From positions 1 to 64,000 of the forward strand of contig NZ_ATHI01000001.1 in assembly GCF_000422245.1 (NCBI RefSeq): a stretch of DNA of 64,000 nucleotides, read 5' to 3'. The notes under the pieces are model-generated. The model saw only the letters and a list, made by a program, of their open reading frames with translations. It did no database searches and was not told where the DNA came from. A program made the translations under genes and the position numbers. Origin of the DNA: Alkalidesulfovibrio alkalitolerans DSM 16529 (GTDB lineage: Bacteria; Desulfobacterota; Desulfovibrionia; Desulfovibrionales; Desulfovibrionaceae). Numbering within the stretch: position 1 is the first letter of the stretch; each line of letters starts with the position of its first letter. This document shows positions 9,676-18,633 of the stretch, in pieces.

Positions 9676-11242
9676 AGCTGCAGCTTTCCAAAGCCTTCTT
9701 GGCCAGCCCGCCGCCCGCCTGCTCGTACATGTTGTAAGCCGCGCAGATGTTCAACTCGGCCAGTTCCTCAACCTCTTCGGGGTAACGGGCGATGGCCGCC
9801 ACATGGCACTCGAAGCCCAGGTTGCGCAGTTGCTTGGCCGCGAACACGTTGCCATGGTGGTTGGGCATGGCCAGGATGACCAGTTCGAGCGCCGCGTCGG
9901 CCTTGATCTTCAGCCAGAATTCCGTGTCGCAGGCATCGCCCAGGATCACGCGGCGGCCGTCGGCGCGGTTGAAGTCCACCCGCTCGGGCGCGTGCTCCAC
10001 GCCGACCACGGCCCGGCCGTAGGTCTTGACCAGTTCGTCGTAGGCCCCGCTGCCGATGCGGCCCATGCCGAAGATCAGGGCCTTGGCCCCGGCCACGTCG
10101 ATGGGCGCGTCGTGCGGATGGCAGTAGGCGCACTCGAAGCGCTTGAGCCAGGAACTCATCCAGCGGTAGACCCGCTCCGACGAGGTGCTGAAGGGCGAGG
10201 CCACGGCGAAGGACAGGCTCACGGTCATGGCCATGACGAGCAGCCACTCGGTCGGCAGCAGGTTCTGGCCCACGGCGATGGCCGTGACGATGAGCCCGAA
10301 CTCCGAGTAGTTGGCCAGCGAGAGCGTGGCGAACAGGCTGGTGCGCGAGCGCAGTCCGAAGCGGCTGATGATGAGATGGTACAGGCCGCACTTGAAGGGC
10401 AAGAGCAGGCACAGGAGCGCGGCCGCGAGGAGCATATCCCAGGTGGGCAGGCCAGCCATGCCGATGGACAGGAAGAAGCCCACGAGCATCAGTTCCTTGA
10501 AGCCGAACAGGGCCTTGGAAAGCTCGGAGGCGCGCTTGTGCCCGGCCACGAGCACGCCCACGACCAGCGCTCCCAGGTCCGGCTTGAGCCCGACCAGGGA
10601 GAAGCCCTCCGCGCCCACGCCCAGGGCGATGAACAATCCGCAGAGGATGAACAGTTCGCCGCGTCCCGCCATGTCCAGAAAACGGAAGAGCACGGGTCGA
10701 AGCAGCGGCAGGGCGAGGACCGAGAGGGCCCACAGGCTCGGCAGCTTGCCTTCCGAGGCGCTGAGGAAGAGCACGGCGAAGAGATCCTGCATGATCAGGA
10801 TGCCGATGGCGATGCGGCCGTAGAAGGCCGTCAGGTCGCCCTTGTCTTCCAGCACCTTGACCGCGAAGACCGTGCTCGAAAAGGACAGGGCGAAGCCCAG
10901 GATGAGCATGGTCTGCCAGGACATGTCGAGCAGCGGCGTGGTCAGCCAGTGCTGGCCGAGCAGGAGCGCGCCCGTGATGAAGGCCGTGGAGAGCACGATG
11001 TGCGACGTGGCGCTGGCCCATATCTCGGGCTTGAGCAGCCCCTTCACGTCGAGCTTCAGGCCGATGGAGAAGAGCAGCAGGGTGATGCCCAGGTCCGCCA
11101 CCGTGTCCAGGCCAGCGGGAGTGGCGAGTCCGGCCATGTGGTAGACGAACCCGGCCAGCAAAAAGCCGACCATGGGCGGCAGGCCCACGCGGGTCAGGAT
11201 CAGGCCGAAGGCGAAGGCGAAACTGATGAGGATGACGAGCAT
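9665..11242 (-). CDS. CPA2-type cation:proton antiporter with RCK/TrkA-N domain
   Basis: The 525-residue protein has 11-12 hydrophobic spans in residues 1-360 with the CPA2 signatures RVGLPPMVGFLLAGF and LLFSIGLKLD. Residues from about 385 form a Rossmann nucleotide-binding RCK_N domain (ALIFGMGRIGSGAYDEL, then VILGDACD). The architecture is that of KefB/YbaL-like monovalent cation/proton antiporters, which act in the inner membrane in pH or potassium control. A long hydrophilic tail beyond RCK_N is absent, so no RCK_C is present. The gene is downstream of the aminotransferase on the same strand (12-base gap) and convergent with fetB. The transported ion cannot be set from sequence. Confidence 0.9.
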   Translation of the reverse strand: MLVILISFAFAFGLILTRVGLPPMVGFLLAGFVYHMAGLATPAGLDTVADLGITLLLFSIGLKLDVKGLLKPEIWASATSHIVLSTAFITGALLLGQHWLTTPLLDMSWQTMLILGFALSFSSTVFAVKVLEDKGDLTAFYGRIAIGILIMQDLFAVLFLSASEGKLPSLWALSVLALPLLRPVLFRFLDMAGRGELFILCGLFIALGVGAEGFSLVGLKPDLGALVVGVLVAGHKRASELSKALFGFKELMLVGFFLSIGMAGLPTWDMLLAAALLCLLLPFKCGLYHLIISRFGLRSRTSLFATLSLANYSEFGLIVTAIAVGQNLLPTEWLLVMAMTVSLSFAVASPFSTSSERVYRWMSSWLKRFECAYCHPHDAPIDVAGAKALIFGMGRIGSGAYDELVKTYGRAVVGVEHAPERVDFNRADGRRVILGDACDTEFWLKIKADAALELVILAMPNHHGNVFAAKQLRNLGFECHVAAIARYPEEVEELAELNICAAYNMYEQAGGGLAKKALESCSFKP

Positions 11243-11254
11243 GCGCCGCGCGGC

Positions 11255-12427
11255 CTATTTCGTGAGCGCCGCGCCGATGCGCTGCATGGCCGCGTCGAGC
11301 GTTGCGTCGTCCAGGGCGTAGGAGATGCGGATGCAGCGGTCGTCGCCGAACGCGCTGCCCGGCACCAGGGCCACCGAGGCCTCCTCCAGGAGCTTTTCGC
11401 ACAGCGCGGCCGAGTTCGGCGTCTCCTCGGTGTAGAGCGCGCTCACGTCGGGAAAGGCGTAGAACGCGCCGTCGGGCGTGGGGCAGACCGCGCCGGGCCA
11501 CGACGCGATGTGCTTCATGACCAGATCGCGGCGGCGGGCGAAGGCCGTCTTCATCTCCTCCACGATGTCCCACGGCCCGGTCAGGGCGGCCAGGGCCGCC
11601 TTCTGGGTGATGGAGCAGACGTTGGAGGTGGATTGGCCCTGGATGGTGTTCATGGCCTTGATGAGGAGGGGGTGCGCCAGGCACCAGCCCACGCGCCAGC
11701 CGGTCATGCAGAAGGTCTTGGAGAGCGCGCCGATGATGGCGAAGTTCTCGGGATGCTTGGCCCACCAGCCTGAGAGCGTCACGGGCTTGGCCGGGGCGAA
11801 GACGAGGCGGTCGTAGACCTCGTCGCTGACGACGAAGACTCCGCGCCTGACGGCCCAGGCCGCGATGGCGTCGAGCTGCTCCTGGGTGTGGCAGCAACCC
11901 GTGGGGTTGGAGGGCGAGTTGAGGATCACGGCGCGGGTGCGCGGCGTCCAGGCCGCCTCCAGGTCGCTCGCGTCCACCAGATAGTTTTTCTCCGGTCCGG
12001 CGGGCACGGTGACGCACGAGGCGTCGGCCAGGGCCACCATGTCCGGGTAGCTGACCCAGTAGGGCGCGGGCAAAAGCACCTCGTCGCCCGGATCGAGCAG
12101 GGCCAGGAAGAGGTTGTAGAGCGCCTGCTTGCCGCCGTTGCAGATGATGACCGATTCCCTGGGCGCGCCAACGCCGTAGAATCGCTCGTAGTAGCCCGCG
12201 GCCTTCTCGCGCAGTTCGGGAATGCCCGGCACGGGCGTGTAGCGGGTGAAATTCTGGTCGATGGCCGCCTTGGCGGCCTCGCGGATGTGATCGGGCGTGG
12301 GGAAGTCCGGCTCGCCCACGGCCAGGCTGACCACGGTGCGGCCCTGGGCCTTCAGCTCCTGGGTTTTGGCGTTGATGGCCAGGGTGACCGAGGGGGTGAT
12401 GCGGGCGAGGCGCTGCGCGCGGCGCAT
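11255..12427 (-). CDS. Pyridoxal-phosphate aminotransferase, aspartate-aminotransferase family
   Basis: The 390-residue class I aminotransferase shows SLAVGEPDFPTP, the NSPSNPTGC loop, DEVYD, the PLP lysine in GALSKTFCMTGWRVGW and a C-terminal RISYA arginine. These are the hallmarks of fold-type I aspartate/prephenate-type aminotransferases. The ATG at 12427 was chosen because AAGGAG lies 6 bases upstream; the open frame continues upstream without conserved sequence. The exact amino donor is not determined. It is followed by the antiporter gene with a 12-base gap, so the two may be cotranscribed. Confidence 0.92.
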   Translation of the reverse strand: MRRAQRLARITPSVTLAINAKTQELKAQGRTVVSLAVGEPDFPTPDHIREAAKAAIDQNFTRYTPVPGIPELREKAAGYYERFYGVGAPRESVIICNGGKQALYNLFLALLDPGDEVLLPAPYWVSYPDMVALADASCVTVPAGPEKNYLVDASDLEAAWTPRTRAVILNSPSNPTGCCHTQEQLDAIAAWAVRRGVFVVSDEVYDRLVFAPAKPVTLSGWWAKHPENFAIIGALSKTFCMTGWRVGWCLAHPLLIKAMNTIQGQSTSNVCSITQKAALAALTGPWDIVEEMKTAFARRRDLVMKHIASWPGAVCPTPDGAFYAFPDVSALYTEETPNSAALCEKLLEEASVALVPGSAFGDDRCIRISYALDDATLDAAMQRIGAALTK

Positions 12428-12629
12428 GACGGGCTCCTTGGGCTTTGTTCGCGGCTGCGGGCGGGGCCGGAGTCCGGCCGGGCGCGCGGGCGCGCAAGGG
12501 TTCGGGTGCGGAAAACAGCGCCCTGGTGATAAGCCGAAAAACTCCCGGCCGTAAAGGGGCTGAACAGCGGATTTGTGGCCCGGCCGGGCAATGATTGCCA
12601 AGCGCGGGCCAGGGCCGTATGTTCGGGCC

Positions 12630-14330
12630 ATGTCGTCCGCCAAGGCTTTTCTTGCGCCTGCCGAGCGCGCCGAGTTCCTGGCCTTCCTGCGCCGCCACGC
12701 GCCCACTTGGGCCTACGGCCAGGAGGAGCCGCGCACCCAGGCCGGGTTCGCCGGGCTCTTCGCGCGTCTGGCGTCGTCCGCGCCGCTGTTCGGGGCCATG
12801 CGCCGGGCCGTGGCCCTGTGGGCCTTCCTGTCGCGGCCGCTCGATACGCAGGCCGCGGCCCTCGCGCGTGAGGCCGAGACGGCCGCGCCGTTTCTCTCGC
12901 CCGCGCAGCTCGGCCTGCTTTCGGCCTGCGAGCGCGCCTTCTCGGGCCATGTCCCGGACGAGTTGCGCGTGGTGCTGCACGATCCCGAGCCCGATCTGCT
13001 CGTGCGGCTGCTCGTGCCGCTTGTGGCCGCGAAGCGCGGCCACGCTCCGGCCTGTCTGGCCGCATCGTGGCCAACGCTCCTGCGCCTGGGCTCGCCCGAA
13101 CTCGCGCGCGACCTGGTGCGGGCCTGCGACTTCGGCCCCGGCGCTGACGCGCTTCGCCCGCGTCTCATGGCCGAGATATCCTTTCATTACGATCCGCCTG
13201 AAACCGCCCTGGCCGCGCTTTCGGACCTGGGCGGAGAATGGGGGCCGTGGGCCGCGCAGCGCCGGGCCGAGTGCCTGGCCGCGCTGGGCGAGACGGCCAA
13301 GGCCGCGCGCCTCTACGCGGAATTGTGGCGCGACAACCCCTGGCACGTGAACCTTGCGCTTCGCCTGCACACCCTGCGCGCGCCAAAGCCCGCGCTGCCC
13401 GACCCGGCCAGGGACGAAGCGGCGGTGTGCCTGTATTCGTGGAACAAGTGCGATCTCTTGCGCGCCACGCTCAAAAGCTTGGCCGCCTCGCGGCTTGGGG
13501 CCGCGCGCGTGCTCGTGCTCGACAACGGCTCCACGGACGGCACGGCCGAGATGCTGCGCGAGATGGCCCCGCGTTTCGCCGAAGGCTGTTTCGGCCACGT
13601 TTCGCTTCTGGTCAACGTGGGCGCTCCGGCGGCGCGCAACTGGCTGCTCACGCTGCCCGAGGCGGCGAATGCCCGCTGGGCGGCCTTCGTGGACGACGAC
13701 GTGATCCTGCCCCCGGATTGGCTGGCCCGGCTGCTGGCCACGGCCAGAAACGCGCAGGCGCGGGGGTTTCGGCCCGGAGCCGTGGGCTGCCGCATCACCG
13801 AGGCCACGGCCCCGTTCGGGCTGCAATCGGCCGACTATCACCTCTTTTTGCCGCCGCCCCGGGAAAAGGGCCAGGAGCCGCTTGCCGAGCGCATCGGCGT
13901 CTTCGACAACTGCGCCGGGCAGCTCGACGCCGGGCTTTTCTCCTACGTGCGGCCGTGCCTGTCGGTCTCGGGCTGCTGCCACCTGATCTCGCGCGAGGCG
14001 CGCGAGGCCTCGGGCGGCTTCGACGTACGCTTCACGCCGACCCAGTTCGACGACCTGGAGCGCGACATGCGCTCGACCCTGGCGGGCTTCCCGAGTCTTT
14101 ACGACGGCGGCCTGGCCGTGCGCCACGTGCAGCACGCGAGCCTGGCCCGCGCCAAGACCCCGGCGCAGGTGGCGCACATCGCGGGCAACAAGGTCAAGCT
14201 CGAAGGCAAGTACGCGGACGACGAGGTCGCGCGGCTGGCCAAGCTGGACCTGGAAGCGTGCTGGACGCACCTGGAGGCCGTGCTCGCGGACTTGGACGAG
14301 GGGCAAACATCCGGCGGAGGCGCGGCGTGA
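12630..14330 (+). CDS. Glycosyltransferase family 2 with alpha-helical N-terminal region
   Basis: The 566-residue protein has an Ala/Leu-rich helical N-terminal half (1-260) that looks like TPR-type or other helical repeats. A GT2 catalytic domain follows from about 265: VCLYSWNKCDLL, VLVLDNGSTDGTAEML, VGAPAARNW and the DXD motif in FVDDDVILPP. It probably transfers a sugar to a surface polymer or protein; neither donor nor acceptor is evident. The ATG at 12630 has no strong ribosome site (GGGCC upstream). The TGA overlaps the GTG start of the next gene, so translation is likely coupled. Confidence 0.82.
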   Translation: MSSAKAFLAPAERAEFLAFLRRHAPTWAYGQEEPRTQAGFAGLFARLASSAPLFGAMRRAVALWAFLSRPLDTQAAALAREAETAAPFLSPAQLGLLSACERAFSGHVPDELRVVLHDPEPDLLVRLLVPLVAAKRGHAPACLAASWPTLLRLGSPELARDLVRACDFGPGADALRPRLMAEISFHYDPPETALAALSDLGGEWGPWAAQRRAECLAALGETAKAARLYAELWRDNPWHVNLALRLHTLRAPKPALPDPARDEAAVCLYSWNKCDLLRATLKSLAASRLGAARVLVLDNGSTDGTAEMLREMAPRFAEGCFGHVSLLVNVGAPAARNWLLTLPEAANARWAAFVDDDVILPPDWLARLLATARNAQARGFRPGAVGCRITEATAPFGLQSADYHLFLPPPREKGQEPLAERIGVFDNCAGQLDAGLFSYVRPCLSVSGCCHLISREAREASGGFDVRFTPTQFDDLERDMRSTLAGFPSLYDGGLAVRHVQHASLARAKTPAQVAHIAGNKVKLEGKYADDEVARLAKLDLEACWTHLEAVLADLDEGQTSGGGAA

Positions 14331-14698
14331 ACGGGCAGTTGGTCTTCGTTTACGGGACGCTCAGGCGCGGCTTCTCCAACCACCATCTGCTCGCGGCCGC
14401 GCGGCCGCTCGGCGGGGCGCTGACCCGCGAGCGCTACGCCCTGTACCTGGGCGAGTATCCCTTCCTTTCGCGCGATCAGGCCTTGTGCCGCGTCGCGGGC
14501 GAGGTCTACGAGATATCGCAGGGCATGCTCATGACCCTGGACGCCCTGGAGGAACACCCGCGCGTCTATGAGCGCTTCGTGATCCCGGTGGTCCTGGATT
14601 CGGGCCGCGAGATCGAGGCCTGGTGCTATTTCCATCCCGCGCCGCGCGGCCGTCTCATCAGCCACGGCGATTTTTCGCGCGCGGCCCGCGAGGACTGA
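14327..14698 (+). CDS. Gamma-glutamylcyclotransferase-like (AIG2/GGCT fold) protein
   Basis: The 123-residue protein begins with the family hallmark VFVYGTLRRGFSNHHLL and includes VAGEVYEI and the catalytic-type glutamate in LDALEEHP. The family cleaves gamma-glutamyl amides or amines to release 5-oxoproline. A cytosolic glutathione- or gamma-glutamylamine-related role is possible but the substrate is unknown. The GTG start overlaps the upstream glycosyltransferase stop, and the nfo start follows four bases after the stop, so the three genes form an operon. Confidence 0.85.
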   Translation: MNGQLVFVYGTLRRGFSNHHLLAAARPLGGALTRERYALYLGEYPFLSRDQALCRVAGEVYEISQGMLMTLDALEEHPRVYERFVIPVVLDSGREIEAWCYFHPAPRGRLISHGDFSRAARED

Positions 14699-14702
14699 AG
14701 CC

Positions 14703-15575
14703 GTGCCGTTTCTGGGCGCGCACATGCCCACGGCTGGCGGGCTGCATCTGGCGTTTCGGCACATCATGAGCGTGGGCGGCCAGGCCGTGCAGATATTCAC
14801 CCGCAACCAGCGGCAGTGGAGCGCCAAGCCCGTGAGCGACGAGGAGGCCGGGGCCTTTGCCAAGGCCTGGAAGGAATTCGGCTTGCCGCACGTCTTTTCG
14901 CACGCCTCCTACCTCATCAACCTGGCCTCGCCCGAGGACGATCTGCGCGAGAAGTCCGTGGCCGCGCTGGCGGATGAGCTGGTCCGCTGCGCGCGGCTGG
15001 GCATCCGGCGGGCGGTGCTGCATCCGGGCGCGCACAAGGGCGCAGGAATCGAGGCCGGGATTTCGCGCGTCGCTAAGGGGCTGGATGCGGCTTTCGAGCG
15101 CGCGGGCGAGGCCGCGGCCGAGGTGGGCGTGCTGCTGGAGAACACGGCCGGGGCGGGCAGCACCATCGGCGCGGACCCCGAGGAACTCGGCGCGATCGTC
15201 GCGGCCGCGCGGCATCCGGAGCGGCTCGGCGCGTGCTGGGATACCTGCCACGGCTTCGCGGCCGGACACGACCCGCGCACGCGTGCGACGTGGGACGCGG
15301 TCATGGACAGGATTTCCGCGTCCGTGGGGCTCTCGCGGCTGGAGCTTTTGCATCTGAACGATTCCAAGACGCCGCTTGGCGGCCGGGTGGACCGGCACGA
15401 GCACATCGGCGAGGGCGAAATCGGCCGCGCGGGCTTTGCCGTGATCCTGAACGACCCGCGCCTGGCGCACCTGCCCATGACCCTGGAGACGCCCAAGGGC
15501 AAGGACCTGGCCGAGGACCGCCGCAACCTGATGACGCTGCGGGGGCTTATGAAAGGGGGCCGGAAGGCGCGTTAG
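14703..15575 (+). CDS. nfo: Endonuclease IV (AP endonuclease)
   Basis: The 290-residue TIM-barrel AP endonuclease removes abasic-site damage by cutting 5' of the lesion in base-excision repair. Metal-ligand motifs of the family are all visible: GAHMPTAGGL, HPGAHKG, LLENTAGAGSTIG, CWDTCHGFAAGHD, HLNDSK and RHEHIGEG. The length is slightly above the E. coli enzyme. The GTG start lies four bases after the upstream stop and is the first position that gives the conserved N-terminal PFLGAH. The 3' end overlaps the convergent YibE/F gene by four bases. Confidence 0.95.
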   Translation: MPFLGAHMPTAGGLHLAFRHIMSVGGQAVQIFTRNQRQWSAKPVSDEEAGAFAKAWKEFGLPHVFSHASYLINLASPEDDLREKSVAALADELVRCARLGIRRAVLHPGAHKGAGIEAGISRVAKGLDAAFERAGEAAAEVGVLLENTAGAGSTIGADPEELGAIVAAARHPERLGACWDTCHGFAAGHDPRTRATWDAVMDRISASVGLSRLELLHLNDSKTPLGGRVDRHEHIGEGEIGRAGFAVILNDPRLAHLPMTLETPKGKDLAEDRRNLMTLRGLMKGGRKAR

Positions 15576-16723
15576 GCCCCCTGCCTCCCCCGCGTGAAGA
15601 GGAACGCCCCGGCCAGGGCCGTGAAGGGCGCGACCGTGATCAGCCCGAAGCTGCCCACCAGGGTGTTGAAGACCTCGGCCGCCACGTAGCTCATGTTGAA
15701 GAGGTTGGCCATGGGCACGCCCTGGGCCATGAAGACCATCAAAAGCGTCATGTAGCTGGCCGAATAGGCCAGGAGCAGCGTGGTGGTCATGGTGCCCGTG
15801 ACCGCGCGGCCCACGGCGAAGCCAGCGCGAAGCGCCCCGGCGAAGCCGATGTCGGGCTTGGCGCGGACCACCTCGTCCTGGGCCGCGGCCACGTCCATGG
15901 AGAGGTCCATGACCGCGCCCGCCGAGGCCAGGAAGATGCCCGCGAGGAAGATGCGCGAGAGGTCGAGGTGGGCGAAGCCGGTGTACAGGAGCGACTCGGA
16001 GAAGGGCCGGATGGCCCCGTGCAGCTTGAACTCCGGCGCGAAGACCAGAGCCAGGGCGCAGGTCGCGGCCACGCCGAGCATGGCCCCCAGGAAGGCCACC
16101 ATGCCCTTGCGGTTCATGCCGCCCACCAGGAAGATGATCGCGGCCGTGATGGCAGTGACCAGGCCGAGCGTGGCGTAGATGGGGTCGTGCCCCCTGAGCA
16201 TGGCCGGGATGAGCAGCTTCCAGATGGCCAGGGCCGTGAAGAGGAAGGAGAGCAGGGCCTTGGCCCCGGTGAAGCCGCCGAACGCCAGGAGCAGCGCCGC
16301 GAACAGGCAAAGGAGCCAAAGCTCGGTGTCCAGGCGGTAGTGGTCCTGCGGGTTGACCCGGCCGATTTCGCCGAGCTCGTCGCGGGTGATCACGGCCAGG
16401 GCGTCGTCGCCGGGCGCGAAGATCTTGTCCAGTTCGAGCTTGCCGGTGAGCAGGTTCTCGCCCGTCACCACCCGGCCCGTGAACGGCCCCTCGGCGATCT
16501 TCATGGTCACGGCCTGCGCGCCCAGGCGGATCATGCCGTACTGCTGCACGAGGGTGTCGTCCACCTCGATCACGTGCGCGCGGGCGCGAAGGGCCGTCTG
16601 GTCGCCGCGTTCCTCGAAGCCGGTGGGCATGCGCCAGAGCGCGGCCGTGAGCACGGCGAAGAGCAGACACAGGAGAACGTCGCGGCGGGTGCTTTTGAAA
16701 TCGAACACGGTGGGTGCTCCCAT
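15572..16723 (-). CDS. YibE/F-like multispan membrane protein
   Basis: The 383-residue protein matches the YibE/F layout. It has one N-terminal span, an extracytoplasmic beta-rich domain of about 100 residues (AHVIEVDD to FAPGDDAL), then seven or eight spans including FGGFTGAKALLSF and GAVMDLSMDVAAAQDEV. The biochemical role of the family is unknown; it is often annotated as a putative transporter. The ATG at 16723 is chosen because upstream sequence is palindromic-element DNA. A family-1 element (16759-16881) separates it from the alkaline phosphatase gene upstream on the same strand. Confidence 0.8.
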   Translation of the reverse strand: MGAPTVFDFKSTRRDVLLCLLFAVLTAALWRMPTGFEERGDQTALRARAHVIEVDDTLVQQYGMIRLGAQAVTMKIAEGPFTGRVVTGENLLTGKLELDKIFAPGDDALAVITRDELGEIGRVNPQDHYRLDTELWLLCLFAALLLAFGGFTGAKALLSFLFTALAIWKLLIPAMLRGHDPIYATLGLVTAITAAIIFLVGGMNRKGMVAFLGAMLGVAATCALALVFAPEFKLHGAIRPFSESLLYTGFAHLDLSRIFLAGIFLASAGAVMDLSMDVAAAQDEVVRAKPDIGFAGALRAGFAVGRAVTGTMTTTLLLAYSASYMTLLMVFMAQGVPMANLFNMSYVAAEVFNTLVGSFGLITVAPFTALAGAFLFTRGRQGA

Positions 16724-16758
16724 GAAGATGCGGGACGGCGGCCTACAGCCGCCGCCCC

Positions 16759-16906
16759 AGGCTGCTGAAAAAGTTCCATCCGCTGCGTTGCCGCGAAAGC
16801 GCCGGACCCTCGCGTATGTCATTATACGCATCGGCCCCGGCGCTTTCTTGCGCCTTGCATCTGGGCCTTTTTGAGCAGCCTGCGCAAAGTGGTTTGTTAA
16901 GCAGCG
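16759..16906. repeat. Palindromic element family 1 with leader, complete copy
   Basis: The palindrome 16759-16881 has arms AGGCTGCTGAAAAAG and CTTTTTGAGCAGCCT, inner stem GCGCCGG/CCGGCGC and distal stem GCGTAT/ATACGC. On the minus strand it is preceded by a leader (about 16882-16906, AACAAACC) resembling the leaders at 23961 and 41230. It lies between alkaline phosphatase and the YibE/F gene. Confidence 0.82.
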
Positions 16907-16936
16907 GGGGCGGCGGCATGCGGCCGCCGCCCCCGC
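16904..16936 (-). terminator. Strong GC hairpin after alkaline phosphatase
   Basis: A 14-bp perfect stem (GCGGGGGCGGCGGC with GCCGCCGCCCCCGC) with a 5-base loop lies 20 bases after the phoA stop. There is no clear U-tract on the minus strand, so it may be a weak terminator or an mRNA 3'-end stabiliser. Confidence 0.55.
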
Positions 16937-16955
16937 CGGACGGATGTGATGCGTT

Positions 16956-18473
16956 TTAGTTGGCGGCCAGGGTCACGGGCTCGGTGGCGATGCCCAGGAC
17001 CGAGCAGAACTTCTTGAAGAGGTCGGTGTTGTCGTAGTAGCCGCCGAAGGTTTCCGCGGCCAGACCCACGGCCGCCGTGGCCACGGGCACGCCGGTGTGG
17101 GAGTAGGTGGTCCAGCCAAGACCCGCCTTCTGGTTCAGGATCTGGGTCAGGCTCACGGCCAGGGGGTCGTAGCCGCCGTAGAGACGGTAGGTCATCTCGT
17201 CCTTGGATTTTTCGGTCTCGCCGCCCATGGAGCGGTTGAAGGCCTCCTTCAGCATGGCGATCTCGAAGTCCTTGAGCACGGTGCGGTCGGCCGCGGCGTC
17301 GCCCTCGAACTTGAGGCCGAAGTTGGCGGTGATGATGGGCTTCATGTCCTCGAAGTTGAAGTTCCCGCCACACTTGGCGCGGTAGTCCTTGAGGACGACG
17401 TCGGTGAAGTGTTGGAAGGAGACCTTCTGGCCCTGGAGCACGGTGAAGAAGTTGTCGTACTTGGTGCCCGCGAAGCCCACGGTCAGGCCGCCGGTCTCAT
17501 GGTCGCCGGTGACCACGATGAGGGTTTCCTTGGGGTGCTTTTTCATGAACTTCACGGCTTCGGCCACGGCCTCGTTGAAGGCCACCAGGTCGCCGATGGC
17601 GGCCATGGCGTCGTTGGCATGGCAGGCCCAGTCGATCTTGCCGCCCTCGACCATCATGAAGAAGCCCTTTGGGTTGTCGAGAAGCTCGATGCCCTTGGCC
17701 GTGAACTCGGCCAGGCTGATGTCGTTCGGGGTGTAGTCGATGGCGTAGGGCAGCGCGTTGCCGTCGGGCAGGCGGTCGTTCATGGCCATGACCTTGCCGG
17801 ACTTGGGGGTGAGCTTCTGGAGTTCGGCCCGGCCGCTGACCACCGAGTAGCCCGCGCCCTTGATGGCCTCGAAGGCGTTGCCCTTGGGGGCCTTGGACTT
17901 TTTGCCATCGGGGTCGATCAGTCCGCCGCCCGCGAAGTAGTCGAAGCCGCTCGTGGCGATCTGGTGCGAAATCTCGTGATATGCGTTGCGCGATTCGGAG
18001 ACGGCGTAGAAAGCGGCCGGGGTGGCGTGGTCCAGCGAGACGCTGGAGACGATGCCCACCTTCATGCCCTTGTCCTTGGCCATGGAGGCGAAGTTCCGGT
18101 AGGGCTTCTTGTTCGCGTCCACGCCGATGCCCGCGTTGTAGGTCTTCACGCCCGAGGCGATGGCCGTGCCCGCGGCCGCGGAGTCCGTGATGGCGGTCTC
18201 GGCGGAGTAGGTGGTGGTGATGCCCTGCACCGGGAAGGTGGACATGAGGAGCTTGTCCTCGCCCATCTTGCCCTGGCTGGCCGCGAACAGGAACTGGGCC
18301 GCCGAGAGTTGGGGCAGACCCAGGCCGTCGCCGATGAAGAGGAAGACGTACTTGGGCTTCTCCTTGCCCGAGTACAGGGTGGTTCCGGCGAAGGCGCCGG
18401 AACAAAGAGCAAGGGTCAGGGCCAGAAGGGCGGCTAGGGTCACGGCCGTCCTGCGCAAGAATGCGTTCGTCAT
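16956..18473 (-). CDS. phoA: Secreted alkaline phosphatase
   Basis: The 505-residue phosphomonoesterase of the PhoA family begins with a clear signal peptide (about residues 1-29, ending SGAFA). Catalytic and metal motifs are present: FLFIGDGLGLPQ, the nucleophile serine in AITDSAAAGTA, MVEGGKIDWACHAND and VTGDHETGG, then a C-terminal SHTGVPV. It should act in the periplasm on phosphate esters, with two Zn and one Mg. Upstream TGTCAC-like direct repeats could bind PhoB (separate entry). A family-1 palindrome and a GC hairpin follow the gene. Confidence 0.93.
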   Translation of the reverse strand: MTNAFLRRTAVTLAALLALTLALCSGAFAGTTLYSGKEKPKYVFLFIGDGLGLPQLSAAQFLFAASQGKMGEDKLLMSTFPVQGITTTYSAETAITDSAAAGTAIASGVKTYNAGIGVDANKKPYRNFASMAKDKGMKVGIVSSVSLDHATPAAFYAVSESRNAYHEISHQIATSGFDYFAGGGLIDPDGKKSKAPKGNAFEAIKGAGYSVVSGRAELQKLTPKSGKVMAMNDRLPDGNALPYAIDYTPNDISLAEFTAKGIELLDNPKGFFMMVEGGKIDWACHANDAMAAIGDLVAFNEAVAEAVKFMKKHPKETLIVVTGDHETGGLTVGFAGTKYDNFFTVLQGQKVSFQHFTDVVLKDYRAKCGGNFNFEDMKPIITANFGLKFEGDAAADRTVLKDFEIAMLKEAFNRSMGGETEKSKDEMTYRLYGGYDPLAVSLTQILNQKAGLGWTTYSHTGVPVATAAVGLAAETFGGYYDNTDLFKKFCSVLGIATEPVTLAAN

Positions 18474-18518
18474 GATGTTGGTCCTCCGGTCAGGGGGTTT
18501 TGGGGGGAAACCGCAGGA

Positions 18519-18553
18519 GTGACATCGCCGGGCGCGGTGACGCGGCCGTGACG
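18519..18553 (-). promoter_or_regulatory. Candidate Pho-box-like direct repeats upstream of alkaline phosphatase
   Basis: On the minus strand CGTCAC occurs twice with an 11-bp period (18548-18553 and 18537-18542), and TGTCAC recurs at 18519-18524. PhoB sites are direct TGTCA-type repeats with this period, and the gene downstream is an alkaline phosphatase. The match is partial and no -10 was identified with confidence. Confidence 0.35.
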
Positions 18554-18574
18554 GATGAATGAATGATTGGTGGC

Positions 18575-18604
18575 GGCGAGGGCCTGCTGTTGCAAGCCCT
18601 CGCC
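18575..18604. terminator. Hairpin between the 83-residue gene and phoA
   Basis: GGCGAGGGC and GCCCTCGCC form a 9-bp stem with a 12-base loop. A run of T follows on the plus strand, at 18615-18620. It lies just after the stop of the minus-strand small gene at 18634 and could separate its transcript from phoA. Confidence 0.4.
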
Positions 18605-18633
18605 ACGATTGCCGTTTTTTGTGAAGCGCGGGC

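Noticed and set aside
9768-14306. A 1512-codon open frame on the minus strand
   Set aside because: It runs antisense to or in another frame of the antiporter, aminotransferase and glycosyltransferase genes. It has Arg/Ala/Gly/Pro-rich shadow composition typical of high-GC DNA and no recognisable domain.
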